Below are positions 37,768 to 48,510 of a stretch of 64,000 nucleotides of DNA, in pieces. Positions within the stretch are counted from its first letter, which is position 1, and each line of letters opens with the position of its first letter. A program made the translations under genes and the position numbers. Origin of the DNA: Bifidobacterium callimiconis (GTDB lineage Bacteria; Actinomycetota; Actinomycetes; Actinomycetales; Bifidobacteriaceae); NCBI RefSeq assembly GCF_003952005.1, contig NZ_QXGJ01000001.1, forward strand, positions 1-64,000, read 5' to 3'. The notes below the pieces were generated by a model that searched no databases, was not told where the DNA came from, and worked only from the letters and a program-made list of their open reading frames with translations.

Positions 37768-37893
37768 GGAGCGATCGCTTGTCATGATCCGTTGATAATC
37801 GGGTTTCCGAAGTGGGATTGACGACATTTTGCCGGCTCCGCTGTTGTCTGCGCCGGGGTCTGATTGCCGTGGTCTGGTGTCGGAGGATACAGG

Positions 37894-37933
37894 AATGCCC
37901 CCGTACATGGCATGACGCATGAACGGGGGCATT
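37894..37933 (-). terminator. Terminator after cmk-der
   Basis: Stem AATGCCCCCGT (37894-37904) with ACGGGGGCATT (37923-37933), just downstream of the minus-strand stop. Short T-containing tail. Confidence 0.7.
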
Positions 37934-37949
37934 CTCCTGCGGCTGACCG

Positions 37950-40094
37950 CTACTTGCGGCGCTTCTTCTCCCTGATCTTGACGGAGATCTGGATCGGTGA
38001 GCCTTCGAAACCGAACTCCTCGCGAAGGCTGCGCTCGATGTAACGGCGGTAGCCGTGCTCAAGGAAGCCGGTCGCGAAAATCACGAAACGCGGAGGACGG
38101 TTCGACGCCTGCGTGGCGAAGAGAATACGCGGCTGCTTGCCGCCGCGCAGAGGATGCGGATGCGCGGCCTGCAGCTGGCCGAGGAACGAATTGAGCTTGC
38201 CGGTAGGCACGCGCTTGTCCCAGGAATCCAACGCGGTGCGCATGGCCTTGGCCAGACGGTTGGTGTGCCAACCGGTCTTGGCGGACAGGTTGACGCGCTG
38301 CGCCCACGTCACACGGTCGAACTCGGTGGCCCACAGACGCTCGACGCGCTGACGGCCGAAATCATCGAGCGCATCCCATTTGTTGAACACCAGCACGACG
38401 GCTCGTCCGGCGTCCACCGCCTGACTCATCACCTTGAGGTCCTGATCCGAAATCGGCTGGGACACGTCGAACAGCACCAGGGCGAGTTCGGACCGTTCCA
38501 ACGCGGCCTGGGTGCGAAGCGTCGAATAGTATTCGGCGCCCGACAGCTTGTGCAGACGACGCTTGATACCGGCGGTATCGATGAACAGCCAGTCCTCACC
38601 GTCCACGGCCACGATCTCGTCGACAGGATCGCGAGTGGTGCCGGCCAGATCGTTGACCACGGCACGGTCCTCGCCCGCCAGACGGTTCAGCAGGGACGAT
38701 TTGCCGACATTCGGACGGCCAACCAAGGCGACACGGCGCAGATGCGACGGCGTAAGCAGACCGGAGGTCTTTTCAGCCTTCTTCAGCTTGTCCAACGCGG
38801 CGTCGAGCAGGTCTCCCACTCCCCTGCCGTGCATGGCGGACACCGAATACGGCTCGCCCATGCCCAGCTTCCAGAAATCGGCGGCAAGATACTCGTTGGC
38901 CTGCGAATCGACCTTGTTGACGGCCAGCGTCACCGGCTTGCCGGACTTGCGCAGCATTTTGACGATACGCTCATCGCTGGCGGTCATGCCCACCAGACCA
39001 TCGACTACCAGCACTACGGCGTCGGCCATCTGCACGGCGATCTCGGCCTGATTGGCGATCGACGATTCGATGCCTTCGACGTCCGCTTCCCAGCCGCCGG
39101 TGTCAACCAGTTTGAAATCGGTTCCGGCCCATTCCGCATCGTAGCTGACGCGGTCGCGGGTCACACCGGGGGTGTCCTCCACCACGGCGGCGCGACGTCC
39201 CAGAATACGGTTGACCAGCGTGGACTTACCGACGTTCGGGCGTCCCACCACGGCCAGTACGCCCACGGCCTTGGGGCCGGTCTCGCGTCCGCCTTCGTGG
39301 AACGCGCCGTTGATCAGGCTTTCGTCCTCGGCGTCGAGCTCATAGTCGGCGAGATTCGCAGCATAGCTCTCATATGCCTGAGCCTCCATGGCGTCCTCGA
39401 CCAGCTTGACGAGCACGTCCAGCGTCTCTCCGAAATCCAGATCGGAGTTGTCGACGGTGGTCACGCCGTCCGCGGCGCTCAGGAAGTTGGTGACCTTCGA
39501 ATCGGCGCGGTCGCGGGCGGCCACGTCATCGACGCCCACACCGCCTTCGGCATGTTCGGACTGGGCCGACTGTGCGGCACGGCGCTGGGCGCGCACCTCC
39601 TCACGAGCGGTCAGCAGTACGCGAACCTCCGCGTCGGGAGCCACCACGGTGGTGATATCGCGCCCTTCGGCCACAATTCCGGCGCCGTTCGAGAAGGAAT
39701 CGGGGCCATCTTCACCGGCGATGAACGCACGCTGCGCGGCGATCAGCAGACGACGGACGGACGGGATCGAAGACACCACCGAAACGTGCGACGACACTTC
39801 GGCGGAACGGATCTCCTCGGCGATGCTCTCGCCATCGGACAGCACATCGGGGTCATCCGGGTCCACGGAAATATCGAAATGGTCATCGGTGAAGAACCGT
39901 CCCACGGTGGCGGTGATGAGATCGGCATCCGGCTGTTCCGCATCAAGATCCACGCCCTGATTCAGACACCACCACGTCGCTGCGCGATACATGGCGCCCG
40001 TGTCGAGATACGCGAATCCGAAGTACTTGGCCAGCGCCTTGGACGTGGACGACTTGCCTACGCCGGCGGGACCGTCGATCGCAACGCGGATCAC
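37950..40094 (-). CDS. cmk-der: Bifunctional cytidylate kinase / ribosome biogenesis GTPase Der
   Basis: A 714-residue fusion. Residues 1-230 are cytidylate kinase with P-loop GPAGVGKSS (8-16) and LDTGAMYRA. An acidic linker (about 230-275) leads to Der, with two GTPase domains: GRPNVGKS (284-291), DTGG (331-334), NKVD (393-396), and a second GRPNVGKS (459-466), DTAG (506-509) and NKWD. A KH-like tail ends in KIREKKRRK. The fusion is known in bifidobacteria. The GTG start overlaps the rluB stop (GTGA), so both are translationally coupled. It couples CMP phosphorylation and 50S assembly on one polypeptide. Confidence 0.95.
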   Translation of the reverse strand: MIRVAIDGPAGVGKSSTSKALAKYFGFAYLDTGAMYRAATWWCLNQGVDLDAEQPDADLITATVGRFFTDDHFDISVDPDDPDVLSDGESIAEEIRSAEVSSHVSVVSSIPSVRRLLIAAQRAFIAGEDGPDSFSNGAGIVAEGRDITTVVAPDAEVRVLLTAREEVRAQRRAAQSAQSEHAEGGVGVDDVAARDRADSKVTNFLSAADGVTTVDNSDLDFGETLDVLVKLVEDAMEAQAYESYAANLADYELDAEDESLINGAFHEGGRETGPKAVGVLAVVGRPNVGKSTLVNRILGRRAAVVEDTPGVTRDRVSYDAEWAGTDFKLVDTGGWEADVEGIESSIANQAEIAVQMADAVVLVVDGLVGMTASDERIVKMLRKSGKPVTLAVNKVDSQANEYLAADFWKLGMGEPYSVSAMHGRGVGDLLDAALDKLKKAEKTSGLLTPSHLRRVALVGRPNVGKSSLLNRLAGEDRAVVNDLAGTTRDPVDEIVAVDGEDWLFIDTAGIKRRLHKLSGAEYYSTLRTQAALERSELALVLFDVSQPISDQDLKVMSQAVDAGRAVVLVFNKWDALDDFGRQRVERLWATEFDRVTWAQRVNLSAKTGWHTNRLAKAMRTALDSWDKRVPTGKLNSFLGQLQAAHPHPLRGGKQPRILFATQASNRPPRFVIFATGFLEHGYRRYIERSLREEFGFEGSPIQISVKIREKKRRK

Positions 40095-40873
40095 AGGCCG
40101 ACCTCCTTCTCCAGGGACTTCACTTCGGTGGCGGACAGTACACGGTACGAACCGGGCTTGAGCTCACCGAGCTTGATCGGGCCGATCTGCGTGCGGATCA
40201 GACGACGGACCGGGAAGCCGATCGAGCCGAAGATGCGACGGACGATGCGGTTGCGCCCGGAATGCAGCACGACGCGCACCATGGTGAATTCGCGGTTCTG
40301 ATCCAGGATCGAGCACTTGTCGAGCTTGACCCAGCCGTCGTCGAGCTTGACGCCGGTACGCACCAGACGTCGGCAGACATTGCCGCCAAGACGTCCTTCA
40401 ACGGTGGCGATATAGGTCTTCGCCACCTCATACTTGGGGTGCATGACGTGCTGCGACAGCTCGCCGTCGTTCGTCATCAGGATCAGACCCTCGGAATCAT
40501 AGTCGAGCCTGCCCATGTGGAAGACGCGCTCGTACTTGTCACCGATGATGTCACGCAGCGTCCAACGGCCCTTCGGGTCGCTCATGGTGGACAGCACGCG
40601 CTTCGGCTTGTTCAGGGCAAGCGTCACATGATGGTCGTCGATGTGGATGCGGGATCCGTCGACGAGAATCTTCTGACGCTTCGGATCGACTCGGGTTCCC
40701 AGCTCGGTCACCAGTTCGCCGTCGACCTCCACACGGCCTTCGGTGATGATCTCTTCGCACTTGCGACGGGATCCGAAGCCCGCCTGGGCCAAGACCTTCT
40801 GCAGACGAATGTTTTCGGAATCTCGATCGGAGCGACCGGATGATTTCTTGGAGGATGAATACTGTTCTGGCAT
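40091..40873 (-). CDS. rluB: 23S rRNA pseudouridine synthase of the RluB/RsuA type
   Basis: A 260-residue RNA-modifying enzyme. An S4-like RNA-binding domain comes first ([20 protein letters not shown], about 22-41), then the synthase domain with [10 protein letters not shown] (121-130, catalytic Asp124). ATG 40873 follows GGGAGA; the in-frame upstream Mets lack a ribosome site. The rluB-cmk-der order is shared with other Actinobacteria, but scpAB is not upstream here. Confidence 0.92.
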   Translation of the reverse strand: MPEQYSSSKKSSGRSDRDSENIRLQKVLAQAGFGSRRKCEEIITEGRVEVDGELVTELGTRVDPKRQKILVDGSRIHIDDHHVTLALNKPKRVLSTMSDPKGRWTLRDIIGDKYERVFHMGRLDYDSEGLILMTNDGELSQHVMHPKYEVAKTYIATVEGRLGGNVCRRLVRTGVKLDDGWVKLDKCSILDQNREFTMVRVVLHSGRNRIVRRIFGSIGFPVRRLIRTQIGPIKLGELKPGSYRVLSATEVKSLEKEVGL

Positions 40874-41021
40874 CGTTCTCCCAACGTGGCCTTTCATAAC
40901 TTGCATATCTACTGCTGTTTTCACAGATGATTCTCAGGAAATCACAGTGGTTACATTCTATCGGTACGCCTGAACCACTGGTAGCATATGAGACGTTTTG
41001 TCGGACTATCAAAGGACTTTC

Positions 41022-42107
41022 ATGTCACAGACAACTCCGTCGGCACCCGTGCAGGAAACGGTGCCGGACACCGAGGACACCATCGTCGAACAGCCCGTTT
41101 CCGCGGTCGGCTCCCCCGTACCATCGGCCGACGCCATTCCGGCACTGAGCGCCTCCCCCATTGCCCGCGCGCTCGCCGAGTTTGCAGGTACGTTCTTCAT
41201 CTGCTTTGCCATCTATGCCGTCAGCACCTATGGCACCGTGCTGTACGGCATCAACATTCTGCTCATCGCCGCGGTAATCGGCGTGGCCTATGCCGCTGCC
41301 ACGGCCGCGTTCTCCCGTTTTTCGGGAGCGCACTTCAACCCCGCCATCACTCTGGCCGCAGCACTGACGTCTCGGATCTCCTGGCTCGACGCCCTGCTGT
41401 ATCTGGTGGCTCAGGTGCTCGGCGGCATTGCTGCAGGCGCCGTGATCATCGCGATTCTGCCGACCACCGAGACGGTGGCGGCCAAGGCATGGCTCACCTA
41501 TACGATCAACGGTTTCGATACCACGTCCCTGTCCTACCTGTCGAACAGCACACTGCAGCAGGCCGGATTGAGCTTCGGGTCCACCATGGCCATCGTCGTC
41601 GAGGTCGCCATGAGCCTGCTGGTGGTCGCCGCGGCCATCGTGACGATGCGCGAGGACGGCACGCCGTCGACCAACCGTACGACTGCCGTCGGTCTTGCCT
41701 ATGGCGTTGCCGCAGCCGTCACCTATCCCATCACCGGAGCCGGTCTCAACCCGGTGCGATCCACCGGCATCGCGCTGTTCGCGCAGGGCAAGGGCCTGAC
41801 CGTCGAGCCGCTGAGCCAGCTGTGGCTGTTCTGGATCTGCCCGCTGCTCGCCGGTGCCGTCGTGGCTCTGGTCATGCTGCTGAGCTCCACGTTCTCCGAA
41901 ATGCTCGCCAAGAACGCCATGGCCAAGACGGCCGCCGCTGGTCTTGACTCCGTCGAGAACGTCGACGATGCGCCCGCTGACGACCAGTCGGAAGAAGCCG
42001 TTGCTGCCGTCGATGCTTCGGAAGCCGCCGACGCTTCCGATTCGACGTCTGCGACGAGCGAATCCGCGGATTCCGCCGAGTCCTCCGCAAACGAGTCGGC
42101 CAAGTAA
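41022..42107 (+). CDS. MIP-family aquaporin / glycerol facilitator-like channel
   Basis: A 361-residue membrane protein with six hydrophobic segments. The first pore motif is NPA (106-108 in HFNPAIT), the second reads NPV (243-245 in GLNPVRS) instead of NPA. The N-terminal 40 residues and the C-terminal about 60 residues are acidic and rich in Ala, Ser, Asp and Glu, presumably cytoplasmic and unstructured. It could carry water, glycerol or other small solutes; I cannot tell which. ATG 41022 follows AAAGGAC. Single-gene unit with a strong terminator. Confidence 0.85.
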   Translation: MSQTTPSAPVQETVPDTEDTIVEQPVSAVGSPVPSADAIPALSASPIARALAEFAGTFFICFAIYAVSTYGTVLYGINILLIAAVIGVAYAAATAAFSRFSGAHFNPAITLAAALTSRISWLDALLYLVAQVLGGIAAGAVIIAILPTTETVAAKAWLTYTINGFDTTSLSYLSNSTLQQAGLSFGSTMAIVVEVAMSLLVVAAAIVTMREDGTPSTNRTTAVGLAYGVAAAVTYPITGAGLNPVRSTGIALFAQGKGLTVEPLSQLWLFWICPLLAGAVVALVMLLSSTFSEMLAKNAMAKTAAAGLDSVENVDDAPADDQSEEAVAAVDASEAADASDSTSATSESADSAESSANESAK

Positions 42108-42120
42108 AGCAATTCCAATC

Positions 42121-42162
42121 GCAAAAAGGGCTTGCACGATATTCTCGTGCAAGCCCTTTTTG
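42121..42162. terminator. Strong bidirectional terminator
   Basis: A 19-bp perfect stem, GCAAAAAGGGCTTGCACGA (42121-42139) with its complement (42144-42162), and T-runs from the AAAAA/TTTTT segments on both strands. It lies between the convergent aquaporin and DUF3017 genes. Confidence 0.92.
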
Positions 42163-42191
42163 CGTTTATCGGCATGGATCCGAACGGAAGA

Positions 42192-42512
42192 TCACAGCAA
42201 CACAATCGCCGCCCACGACGCCATCAGCCCGATCCCCAACGCGAATCCGAAGAAGGAATCGAAGCCGACGGATCGAATCTTCCACGGACTTCGCTCACGA
42301 AGCACCAGACGTACGGTGGCACAGACGATCGACGCTGCTGAAATAAGCAGCGTGGCCGCCAGCAGATGACCGAATGCGGCCAACACCGCGGAGACAAGCA
42401 CGCAGGCCGCAACCCCCCATTCGAAGGGAGGCTTGCCTTCATGTGCCTCCGACACATACGGATGCGACTCCGCCCGAACTCCGTTCGGATCCTTCCGTGG
42501 TTTCACCTTCAT
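42192..42512 (-). CDS. DUF3017-like small membrane protein
   Basis: A 106-residue protein with a charged N-terminus (1-30) and three hydrophobic segments. It resembles DUF3017, an actinobacterial family of unknown function often found beside purH and folD. Here it follows purH by 20 bases in the same direction, which supports the assignment. Its first residues MKVKPRKDP are basic. The call rests on context and topology. Confidence 0.6.
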   Translation of the reverse strand: MKVKPRKDPNGVRAESHPYVSEAHEGKPPFEWGVAACVLVSAVLAAFGHLLAATLLISAASIVCATVRLVLRERSPWKIRSVGFDSFFGFALGIGLMASWAAIVLL

Positions 42513-42532
42513 ACCTTGCCGAATCCCGCCGA

Positions 42533-44161
42533 TCAGTGGAAGAAGTGACGGGTGCCGGTGAGGTACATGGTCACGCCGGCCTTCTTCGCAGCCTCGATCA
42601 CCTCTTCATCGCGAATGGAGCCACCGGGCTGCACAATCGCCTTCACGCCGGCCTTGATCAGGATCTCGGCACCATCGGCGAAGGGGAAGAACGCATCGGA
42701 TGCGGCAACGGAACCGGTGGTACGATCCGCGCCGTCGGCCAGCGTGTTCGCACGCTCGACGGCAAGGTTGCAGGAGTCCACACGATTCACCTGACCCATG
42801 CCGATACCGACAGTGGCCTGATCGTGAGCGACCAGAATGGCGTTGGACTTCACGCAGCGAATGGCACGCCAGGCAAACACGAGATCCTTGAGGGTCTCGG
42901 CATCGGCGGGCTCACCGGAGACGAGCTTCCAAGCATCCGGATCATCGCCGACGGCGTTGATGAGATCCGTGGACTGCACCAGCAGACCGCCGTCGATCTG
43001 ACGGATCTGACGCTTGGCCTTCGGCGGCTCAGCCACCTTAAGAATGCGCAGGTTCTTCTTCTTGGTCTGCAGCAGCTCCAGAGCCTCGGGCTCGTAATCA
43101 GGGGCGACGATGACCTCGGTGAAGATCGGGCGAACGCCTTCGGCCATTTCCAGCGTGACCGTGGAATTGGCGGCGATCACACCACCATAGGCGCTCATCG
43201 GATCGCAGGCGTGCGCCTTCTTATGAGCCTCCGCCACGGTGGCACCGAGAGCCAGACCGCAGGGGTTGTTGTGCTTGACCACGGCGACGGCGATCTGCGG
43301 GGCGAAATCCCACACCGCACGCCACGCGGCATCGGCATCCACGTAGTTGTTGTAGCTCATCGGCTTGCCACCCAGCTGCTCGGCATGGGCGAAACCGTTA
43401 CGGTTCAGCGGATCGAGGTACAGCGCGGCCTGCTGATGAGGGTTCTCGCCGTAGCGCAGCACGTGGGTGCGATCCCAGGTCTCGGTGAACGTGGCCGGGA
43501 ACAGCTTCTCGTCGATCTGCGGTTCGTCGTTCGCCTCGTCCTTGATGAGGGACTGCGGCTTCGGCCACTGCTTGGACGTCCACTCGGTGATGGTGGCGTC
43601 ATAGGCGGCGGTGTGGGCGAATGCCTTGGCGGCCAGGTAACGACGCTCCTCAAGCGTGAATCCGGTGCCGTTCTCCACGCGCTCGGCTACCAGGGCGTAA
43701 TCGGCGGGATCGGTGACGATGGCCACGGTGGCATGGTTCTTGGCCGCGCCACGGACCATCGACGGGCCACCGATGTCGATCTTCTCGATGGTGTCCGCCT
43801 CATTGGCTCCGGAACGCACGGTGTCGGCGAACGGGTACAGGTTCACGACCACCAGGTCAAAGGGCTTGATACCAAGCTCGGCGAGCTGGTTCACATGCTC
43901 GGGGTTGGTCATATCGGCGAGGATACCGGCGTGAATGTGCGGATCCAGCGTCTTGACACGACCGTCAAGGCTCTCGGGGAATCCGGTGACCTGCTCGACG
44001 GGCGTGACGTTCACACCGAGTTCAGTGAGCTTCTTGGCGGTGGAACCCGTGGACACGACTTCGGTGCCGGCGGCCACGAAAGCCTTGGCCAGCACTTCGA
44101 TGCCGTCCTTGTGGAACACGGACACCAATGCACGCTTGATGGGACGCGCGGTGTTTGACAT
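42533..44161 (-). CDS. purH: Bifunctional AICAR formyltransferase / IMP cyclohydrolase
   Basis: A 542-residue enzyme for the last two steps of purine synthesis. The N-terminal MGS-like IMP cyclohydrolase has [10 protein letters not shown] and the [10 protein letters not shown] block; the AICARFT domain carries [19 protein letters not shown] and [14 protein letters not shown] 44161 overlaps the stop of the upstream DUF6350 gene and has AAGGAGG inside it. AICAR from the HisF reaction is also its substrate. Confidence 0.96.
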   Translation of the reverse strand: MSNTARPIKRALVSVFHKDGIEVLAKAFVAAGTEVVSTGSTAKKLTELGVNVTPVEQVTGFPESLDGRVKTLDPHIHAGILADMTNPEHVNQLAELGIKPFDLVVVNLYPFADTVRSGANEADTIEKIDIGGPSMVRGAAKNHATVAIVTDPADYALVAERVENGTGFTLEERRYLAAKAFAHTAAYDATITEWTSKQWPKPQSLIKDEANDEPQIDEKLFPATFTETWDRTHVLRYGENPHQQAALYLDPLNRNGFAHAEQLGGKPMSYNNYVDADAAWRAVWDFAPQIAVAVVKHNNPCGLALGATVAEAHKKAHACDPMSAYGGVIAANSTVTLEMAEGVRPIFTEVIVAPDYEPEALELLQTKKKNLRILKVAEPPKAKRQIRQIDGGLLVQSTDLINAVGDDPDAWKLVSGEPADAETLKDLVFAWRAIRCVKSNAILVAHDQATVGIGMGQVNRVDSCNLAVERANTLADGADRTTGSVAASDAFFPFADGAEILIKAGVKAIVQPGGSIRDEEVIEAAKKAGVTMYLTGTRHFFH

Positions 44162-45636
44162 TACTTGTCCTCCTTAGTTGTCGGATTGACGGATTCCGCC
44201 GAGGAAACGGTGCGGAAAGTCTTGGCTTCCACTGTAGAGGCAGTGGCGGATTGCGTGTCCGTCTTGCCGCCGCTGGCTACGGTGCGTGGCGTTCGCTCGT
44301 CGTCCGCCACGGCTTCCGTGGACTTGGTACTGGCCCTGTTGACGGAATCGGCATGCGTACGATTGCGGATGGTTTGCGACAGCTTGGCGATGCCGTATCG
44401 CGCCGCCACCGAGACGAGGCCAATAAGCCATGCGGCGAAGAATCCCAAGGCGGTGGGGCGAGCTAGCGCCTGAGTCGATGCGGCGACGTCCACACCGATG
44501 TGTGCCAGACGGTCATACCCCAATGAGCCATTGGACATGGCGAAGACGATCGGCAGCAGCACACTGATCAACACGCAGGTCAGACAGAATGCGATTGTCG
44601 GCGGTACGAACGTGTATACGGTCTTCCAGGAAACGAGCTGCGGCGTGTCGGCATCATCGGCATTTCGCGGCGGTGAGAAGGAGCTTCTCTGCTTGCGACC
44701 GAGCACATTGAACCGGCTGGAGGCAAACAGCTGCCACAGTCCGAGAATCATCGCCAGGGCAAAGGGGATGGCCATGAGCACGATTCGGGCCCATGGCAGT
44801 TCGACCGATTCGGGGAACAGGGCGAACACCGGGATGGTCGGCAATGACTGCGCCTGACCGTTCCACAGTGAGAACGTGGCAAGGGAACCGATAGAGAATC
44901 CCGCTCCGCTCACCCAGGACAGAGCCCATGCCATGAACGTCGGCAACCAGATCAGACTGGCGATCGTAGTCATGATCGCCGACCCCGTTTCCATGCCCAT
45001 GCTGGAGAGCAGACGGCTCATGGCCGGATGATTCATTACGCTCCAGGTGCCTACCGTGATGAATGACATGAGGGTGAAGCATACGGCGATGATGACCGTC
45101 AACCGTACAGCGGCACGAACCGCCATGATCATCGACTCCGGCAGGAATGTGATGGCATCCCATGTGAAGTGTCGGGTCAGATTGGTACGGGGAATCAACG
45201 CCCATAGATACCCGACCGTGTACACGGCACCGGTCTTGAGCATGACGATGGGTATGGCGTCGATGATCACCATCTGTACCGTGGCGGCCATCCACGCGTG
45301 CATGGCCACCCAAAACACCAGCCCGGTCAGGAATCCCGACCATGAACACCCCAAACGGGCGGCCGCCGAACGAATCAGCACGACAAGCAGGATCGTCAGT
45401 CCCCAAGGAACCAATGTGAGTCGAACGGACTCGAATTCAAGTCCGATGCCCTGCGATAGCAGCATCACCGATTCGGTGAAGTCCATGGTGTAGTCGGTAA
45501 CGCCCTGGCCGCCTTCCTCCATGGAGATGATCAGCAGCATCAGGGCGTTGAAACAGGCCAACGCTATGGCATACAAGGCAAGGGATAGTGCGGATACGCC
45601 CAGTCCCTTGCCAAAATCCTTCGGGGTCGGCCTCAT
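44161..45636 (-). CDS. DUF6350 polytopic membrane protein
   Basis: A 491-residue protein with about ten hydrophobic segments and a charged C-terminal tail (about 430-491) rich in Thr, Ser and Glu. The position between sucD and purH matches the actinobacterial DUF6350 family, whose function is unknown. ATG 45636 overlaps the sucD stop (ATGA) and the stop overlaps the purH start, so translation is coupled across all three. Confidence 0.8.
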   Translation of the reverse strand: MRPTPKDFGKGLGVSALSLALYAIALACFNALMLLIISMEEGGQGVTDYTMDFTESVMLLSQGIGLEFESVRLTLVPWGLTILLVVLIRSAAARLGCSWSGFLTGLVFWVAMHAWMAATVQMVIIDAIPIVMLKTGAVYTVGYLWALIPRTNLTRHFTWDAITFLPESMIMAVRAAVRLTVIIAVCFTLMSFITVGTWSVMNHPAMSRLLSSMGMETGSAIMTTIASLIWLPTFMAWALSWVSGAGFSIGSLATFSLWNGQAQSLPTIPVFALFPESVELPWARIVLMAIPFALAMILGLWQLFASSRFNVLGRKQRSSFSPPRNADDADTPQLVSWKTVYTFVPPTIAFCLTCVLISVLLPIVFAMSNGSLGYDRLAHIGVDVAASTQALARPTALGFFAAWLIGLVSVAARYGIAKLSQTIRNRTHADSVNRASTKSTEAVADDERTPRTVASGGKTDTQSATASTVEAKTFRTVSSAESVNPTTKEDK

Positions 45637-46553
45637 GCGATGTTGTTCGCGGCCAGAATCTCGTGCATGATCTGGGCGGTCTGACCGGGAGTGCGGCCGA
45701 CGCGGATGCCCACGGCCTCCAGCGCCTCCTTCTTCTCCTTCGCAGTGCCCTTGCCGCCCGAGACGATGGCGCCGGCATGGCCCATCTGCTTGCCTTCGGG
45801 GGCGGTGAAGCCGGCGATGTAGGCCACCAGCGGCTTGGTCATGTTGTCCTTGGCCCACTCGGCGACTTCCTGCTCGGCGCTGCCGCCGATCTCGCCGATC
45901 ATCACAACGGCCTTGGTGTCCGGGTCGGCATTGAATGCCTGCACGGCCTCGAGCAGTGTAGTGCCCACGATGGGGTCGCCACCGGCGCCCAGCGCCGCGG
46001 TGAAGCCGATGTCGGACAGTTCGCCCATGAGCTGATAGGTCAGCGTTCCCGACTTGGACACCAGGCCCAGCGGGCCGCGCGGCACGATGCCATCCGGGAT
46101 GATGCCCAGATTCACGCCATGCGGATCATCGCCGCTGCCGAAGGTGACCAGACCCGGGCAGTTCGGTCCGATGATGCGCACTCCCCTCTCCTGGGCAAGG
46201 GCCACGAAGTAGGCGGAGTCGGCGACCGGAATGCCTTCGGTGATGACCACGATCAGTTCGATACCGGCTTCGACGGCTTCGACGACGGCTCCCTTGGCAA
46301 AGCGCGGCGGGACGAAGACCACGCTGGCCTTGGCGCCAGTGGCCTCGCGTGCTTCGGCGCAGGTGCCGAACACCGGAACCTCAATCTGCTGGTCGCCCAC
46401 GGTGAACGGTACCTTGGCACCGGCCTTACGCGGATTGACGCCGCCAACGATATGAGTGCCGGCCTTGAGCATGCGCGCGGTGTGCGTCATGCCCTGATGT
46501 CCGGTCATGCCCTGAACGATGACCGGAGCGCCATCTTCGATAAACAGTGTCAT
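45633..46553 (-). CDS. sucD: Succinyl-CoA ligase alpha subunit
   Basis: A 306-residue subunit binding CoA and carrying the phosphohistidine. The nucleotide-like fold has GMTGHQGMTHT near the start, and MGHAGAIVSGGKGT holds the active His259. ATG 46553 follows AAGGGAGA and overlaps the sucC stop by 4 bases. With icd it is one of the surviving TCA genes in an organism lacking a full cycle; a role in making succinyl-CoA from succinate is plausible (inference). Confidence 0.95.
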   Translation of the reverse strand: MTLFIEDGAPVIVQGMTGHQGMTHTARMLKAGTHIVGGVNPRKAGAKVPFTVGDQQIEVPVFGTCAEAREATGAKASVVFVPPRFAKGAVVEAVEAGIELIVVITEGIPVADSAYFVALAQERGVRIIGPNCPGLVTFGSGDDPHGVNLGIIPDGIVPRGPLGLVSKSGTLTYQLMGELSDIGFTAALGAGGDPIVGTTLLEAVQAFNADPDTKAVVMIGEIGGSAEQEVAEWAKDNMTKPLVAYIAGFTAPEGKQMGHAGAIVSGGKGTAKEKKEALEAVGIRVGRTPGQTAQIMHEILAANNIA

Positions 46554-47746
46554 CGTGCATCTCCCTTGTTGTTCGCTGCGAGTTCGGCCGCCTTGGCCGC
46601 GGCCTGTTCCATGGTCTCGGCCACAAGAATGTGCGGATTGTTCGCCGTGGCGAGAATACGCAGACCCTCCTTGGCCTTGTTGCCATCGAAACGCACCACG
46701 ATCGGTCGGATGCTGTTGATGGAAGAGATGGCCTCGAGAATGCCGTTGGCCACGTCCTCGCAGGAGGTGATGCCGCCGTACACGTTGATGAACGCCGAGT
46801 TGACCTCCGGGTCCGACAGCACGATCTCAAGGCTTTCGGCCATCACGGCCGCGGAAGCGCCGCCGCCGATGTCGAGGAAGTTCGCCGGCTTGATTCCGGT
46901 GCCCTGGCTTTCTCCGGCGCCGGCCACGGCGTCGAGCGAGCTCATGACCAGTCCCGCACCATTGCCGATGATGCCCACCTGACCGTCGAGATGCACGTAA
47001 TGCAGGCCCAGTGCACGAGCCTGATTCTCCAGCGGGTCACCGGCGTTCGGGTCCACGAAGCGCTTCCAGCCATCGTGACGGAAGGCGGCGTTGTCGTCCA
47101 AGGAGATCTTGGCGTCAAGTGCGCACAGCGACTTCGAGGATTCATCGTCGGGATCGCCGATCTTCGCCAGCGGGTTGATCTCCACCAGCGTGGCGTCGGT
47201 GTCGCGGAATGCCTTCCACATGTTCAGCAGGATCCTGGCTGCCTGATCGCCATCGGCATGATAGAAGCCGATCTGCTCGGCCATGCGCTTGGCCGCATCC
47301 AGATCGAAGTCCTCCAATGGTTCGATGTGCAGACGCTTCACCGATTCGGGGTGGGCCTTGGCGATCTCCTCCACTTCGGTGCCGCCGTTCGCGGTGGCGA
47401 GCACGTCGTAGTCGCGAGACGTACGATCCACGGAAATCGACACGTAGTACTCGTGAAGAATGTTCTTTGCCTCGGCGACCAGCACGCCGTTGACCTTATG
47501 GCCATGGATCGTCATCGGGAACAGCTGCTCGGACAGCAGAATGGCCTCGTCGAGGTTATGGGCGATTTTGACTCCGCCCGCCTGGCCACGATGTCCGATC
47601 TTCACCTGAGCCTTGATCACGCAGGGGAAGCCGATCGTTTTCGTTGCCTCTGCCACATCATGGGAGTTCTGCGCGAAAATCGCGCGCGGCGTGGGGATGT
47701 CAGCCTCTTCGAGCAGCTCTCGCGCCTGGTATTCGTAAAGGTCCAT
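46550..47746 (-). CDS. sucC: Succinyl-CoA ligase beta subunit
   Basis: A 398-residue ATP-grasp subunit binding nucleotide and succinate. MDLYEYQARELLEEADIPTP opens the protein; VIKAQVKIGHRGQAGGVK is the ATP-grasp lysine region; NGAGLVMSSLDAV and VNVYGGITSCEDVANGI are further signatures. ATG 47746. Head gene of a sucC-sucD-DUF6350-purH-DUF3017 operon held together by overlaps. Confidence 0.95.
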   Translation of the reverse strand: MDLYEYQARELLEEADIPTPRAIFAQNSHDVAEATKTIGFPCVIKAQVKIGHRGQAGGVKIAHNLDEAILLSEQLFPMTIHGHKVNGVLVAEAKNILHEYYVSISVDRTSRDYDVLATANGGTEVEEIAKAHPESVKRLHIEPLEDFDLDAAKRMAEQIGFYHADGDQAARILLNMWKAFRDTDATLVEINPLAKIGDPDDESSKSLCALDAKISLDDNAAFRHDGWKRFVDPNAGDPLENQARALGLHYVHLDGQVGIIGNGAGLVMSSLDAVAGAGESQGTGIKPANFLDIGGGASAAVMAESLEIVLSDPEVNSAFINVYGGITSCEDVANGILEAISSINSIRPIVVRFDGNKAKEGLRILATANNPHILVAETMEQAAAKAAELAANNKGDAR

Positions 47747-47846
47747 GGGACGACCTCGTATTTCCTTTCGTCTCTAGCAAGTGGGAATGAGTCAATCTGC
47801 CGAACTCCGGAACCTTAAAAGATGAATTCCGGAAAACGGATTCCCG

Positions 47847-48425
47847 TCAGGCGGGCATGGTCAGCAGCGAAGACCGCTTGTGCCGACTGATGGACGCCGG
47901 CGTGGGAATGCCGGTCAGCTCCATGACAAAGCTGAATCCCGCCACGGTCGCACCGTGCTCCTGAATCAGCTTTTCAGCCGCCTGTGCGGTACCTCCGGTG
48001 GCAATGAGATCGTCGACGACCAGTACGCGTTCGCCGGGGCGAATGGCCTGATCCTCGACTTCAATGGCGGCGGTACCGTATTCGAGAGAATACTCCATAC
48101 GCTTGGTGGGCGGCGGCAGTTTGCCCGCTTTGCGGATGGCGACGAATCCCTTGCCCAGATGAAGGGCCAGCGGAACGCCGATCAGAAAACCACGCGACTC
48201 CAGTCCGGCCACCACGTCGAATTCATCCGGGGAAACCGGCAGGGCCTTGGCCAGAGCGTCGATAAGAATGGAAAGCCCCTTCGCGTCGGCGAGAACGGGC
48301 ATGAAGTCCCTGAAGTTGATGTCTTCCTTCGGGAAACCGGGAATGGTGCGGATCAGAGACAGCAGATATTCCGCGTTCTCCTCCCCCACGGACGACAGCT
48401 GGTTGACGGTGATATCGGATGTCAT
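47847..48425 (-). CDS. apt: Adenine phosphoribosyltransferase
   Basis: A 192-residue purine-salvage enzyme converting adenine and PRPP to AMP. The PRPP motif is ERVLVVDDLIATGGTA; FPKEDINFRDFMPVL and LESRGFLIG are family marks. I start at ATG 48425 (AGGGGTGAAG upstream); the extra upstream ORF crosses a hairpin. Last gene of the thrS-to-apt run. Confidence 0.94.
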   Translation of the reverse strand: MTSDITVNQLSSVGEENAEYLLSLIRTIPGFPKEDINFRDFMPVLADAKGLSILIDALAKALPVSPDEFDVVAGLESRGFLIGVPLALHLGKGFVAIRKAGKLPPPTKRMEYSLEYGTAAIEVEDQAIRPGERVLVVDDLIATGGTAQAAEKLIQEHGATVAGFSFVMELTGIPTPASISRHKRSSLLTMPA

Positions 48426-48450
48426 TGTCTTCACCCCTGACGAAATATAT

Positions 48451-48474
48451 GGCCGGCACCCAAGGGAGCCGGCC
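48451..48474 (-). terminator. Hairpin between yajC and apt
   Basis: Stem GGCCGGC (48451-48457) with GCCGGCC (48468-48474). No T-run. Confidence 0.4.
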
Positions 48475-48510
48475 ACGGTTTGCCAATATATCGTTTGGCG
48501 GACCCGCGTC

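Noticed and set aside
38055..40301. 748-residue plus-strand ORF opposite cmk-der
   Set aside because: It is longer than the real gene but mirrors its codon pattern, crosses into rluB, shows no domain, and is rich in His, Gln and Arg as typical of high-GC antisense frames.
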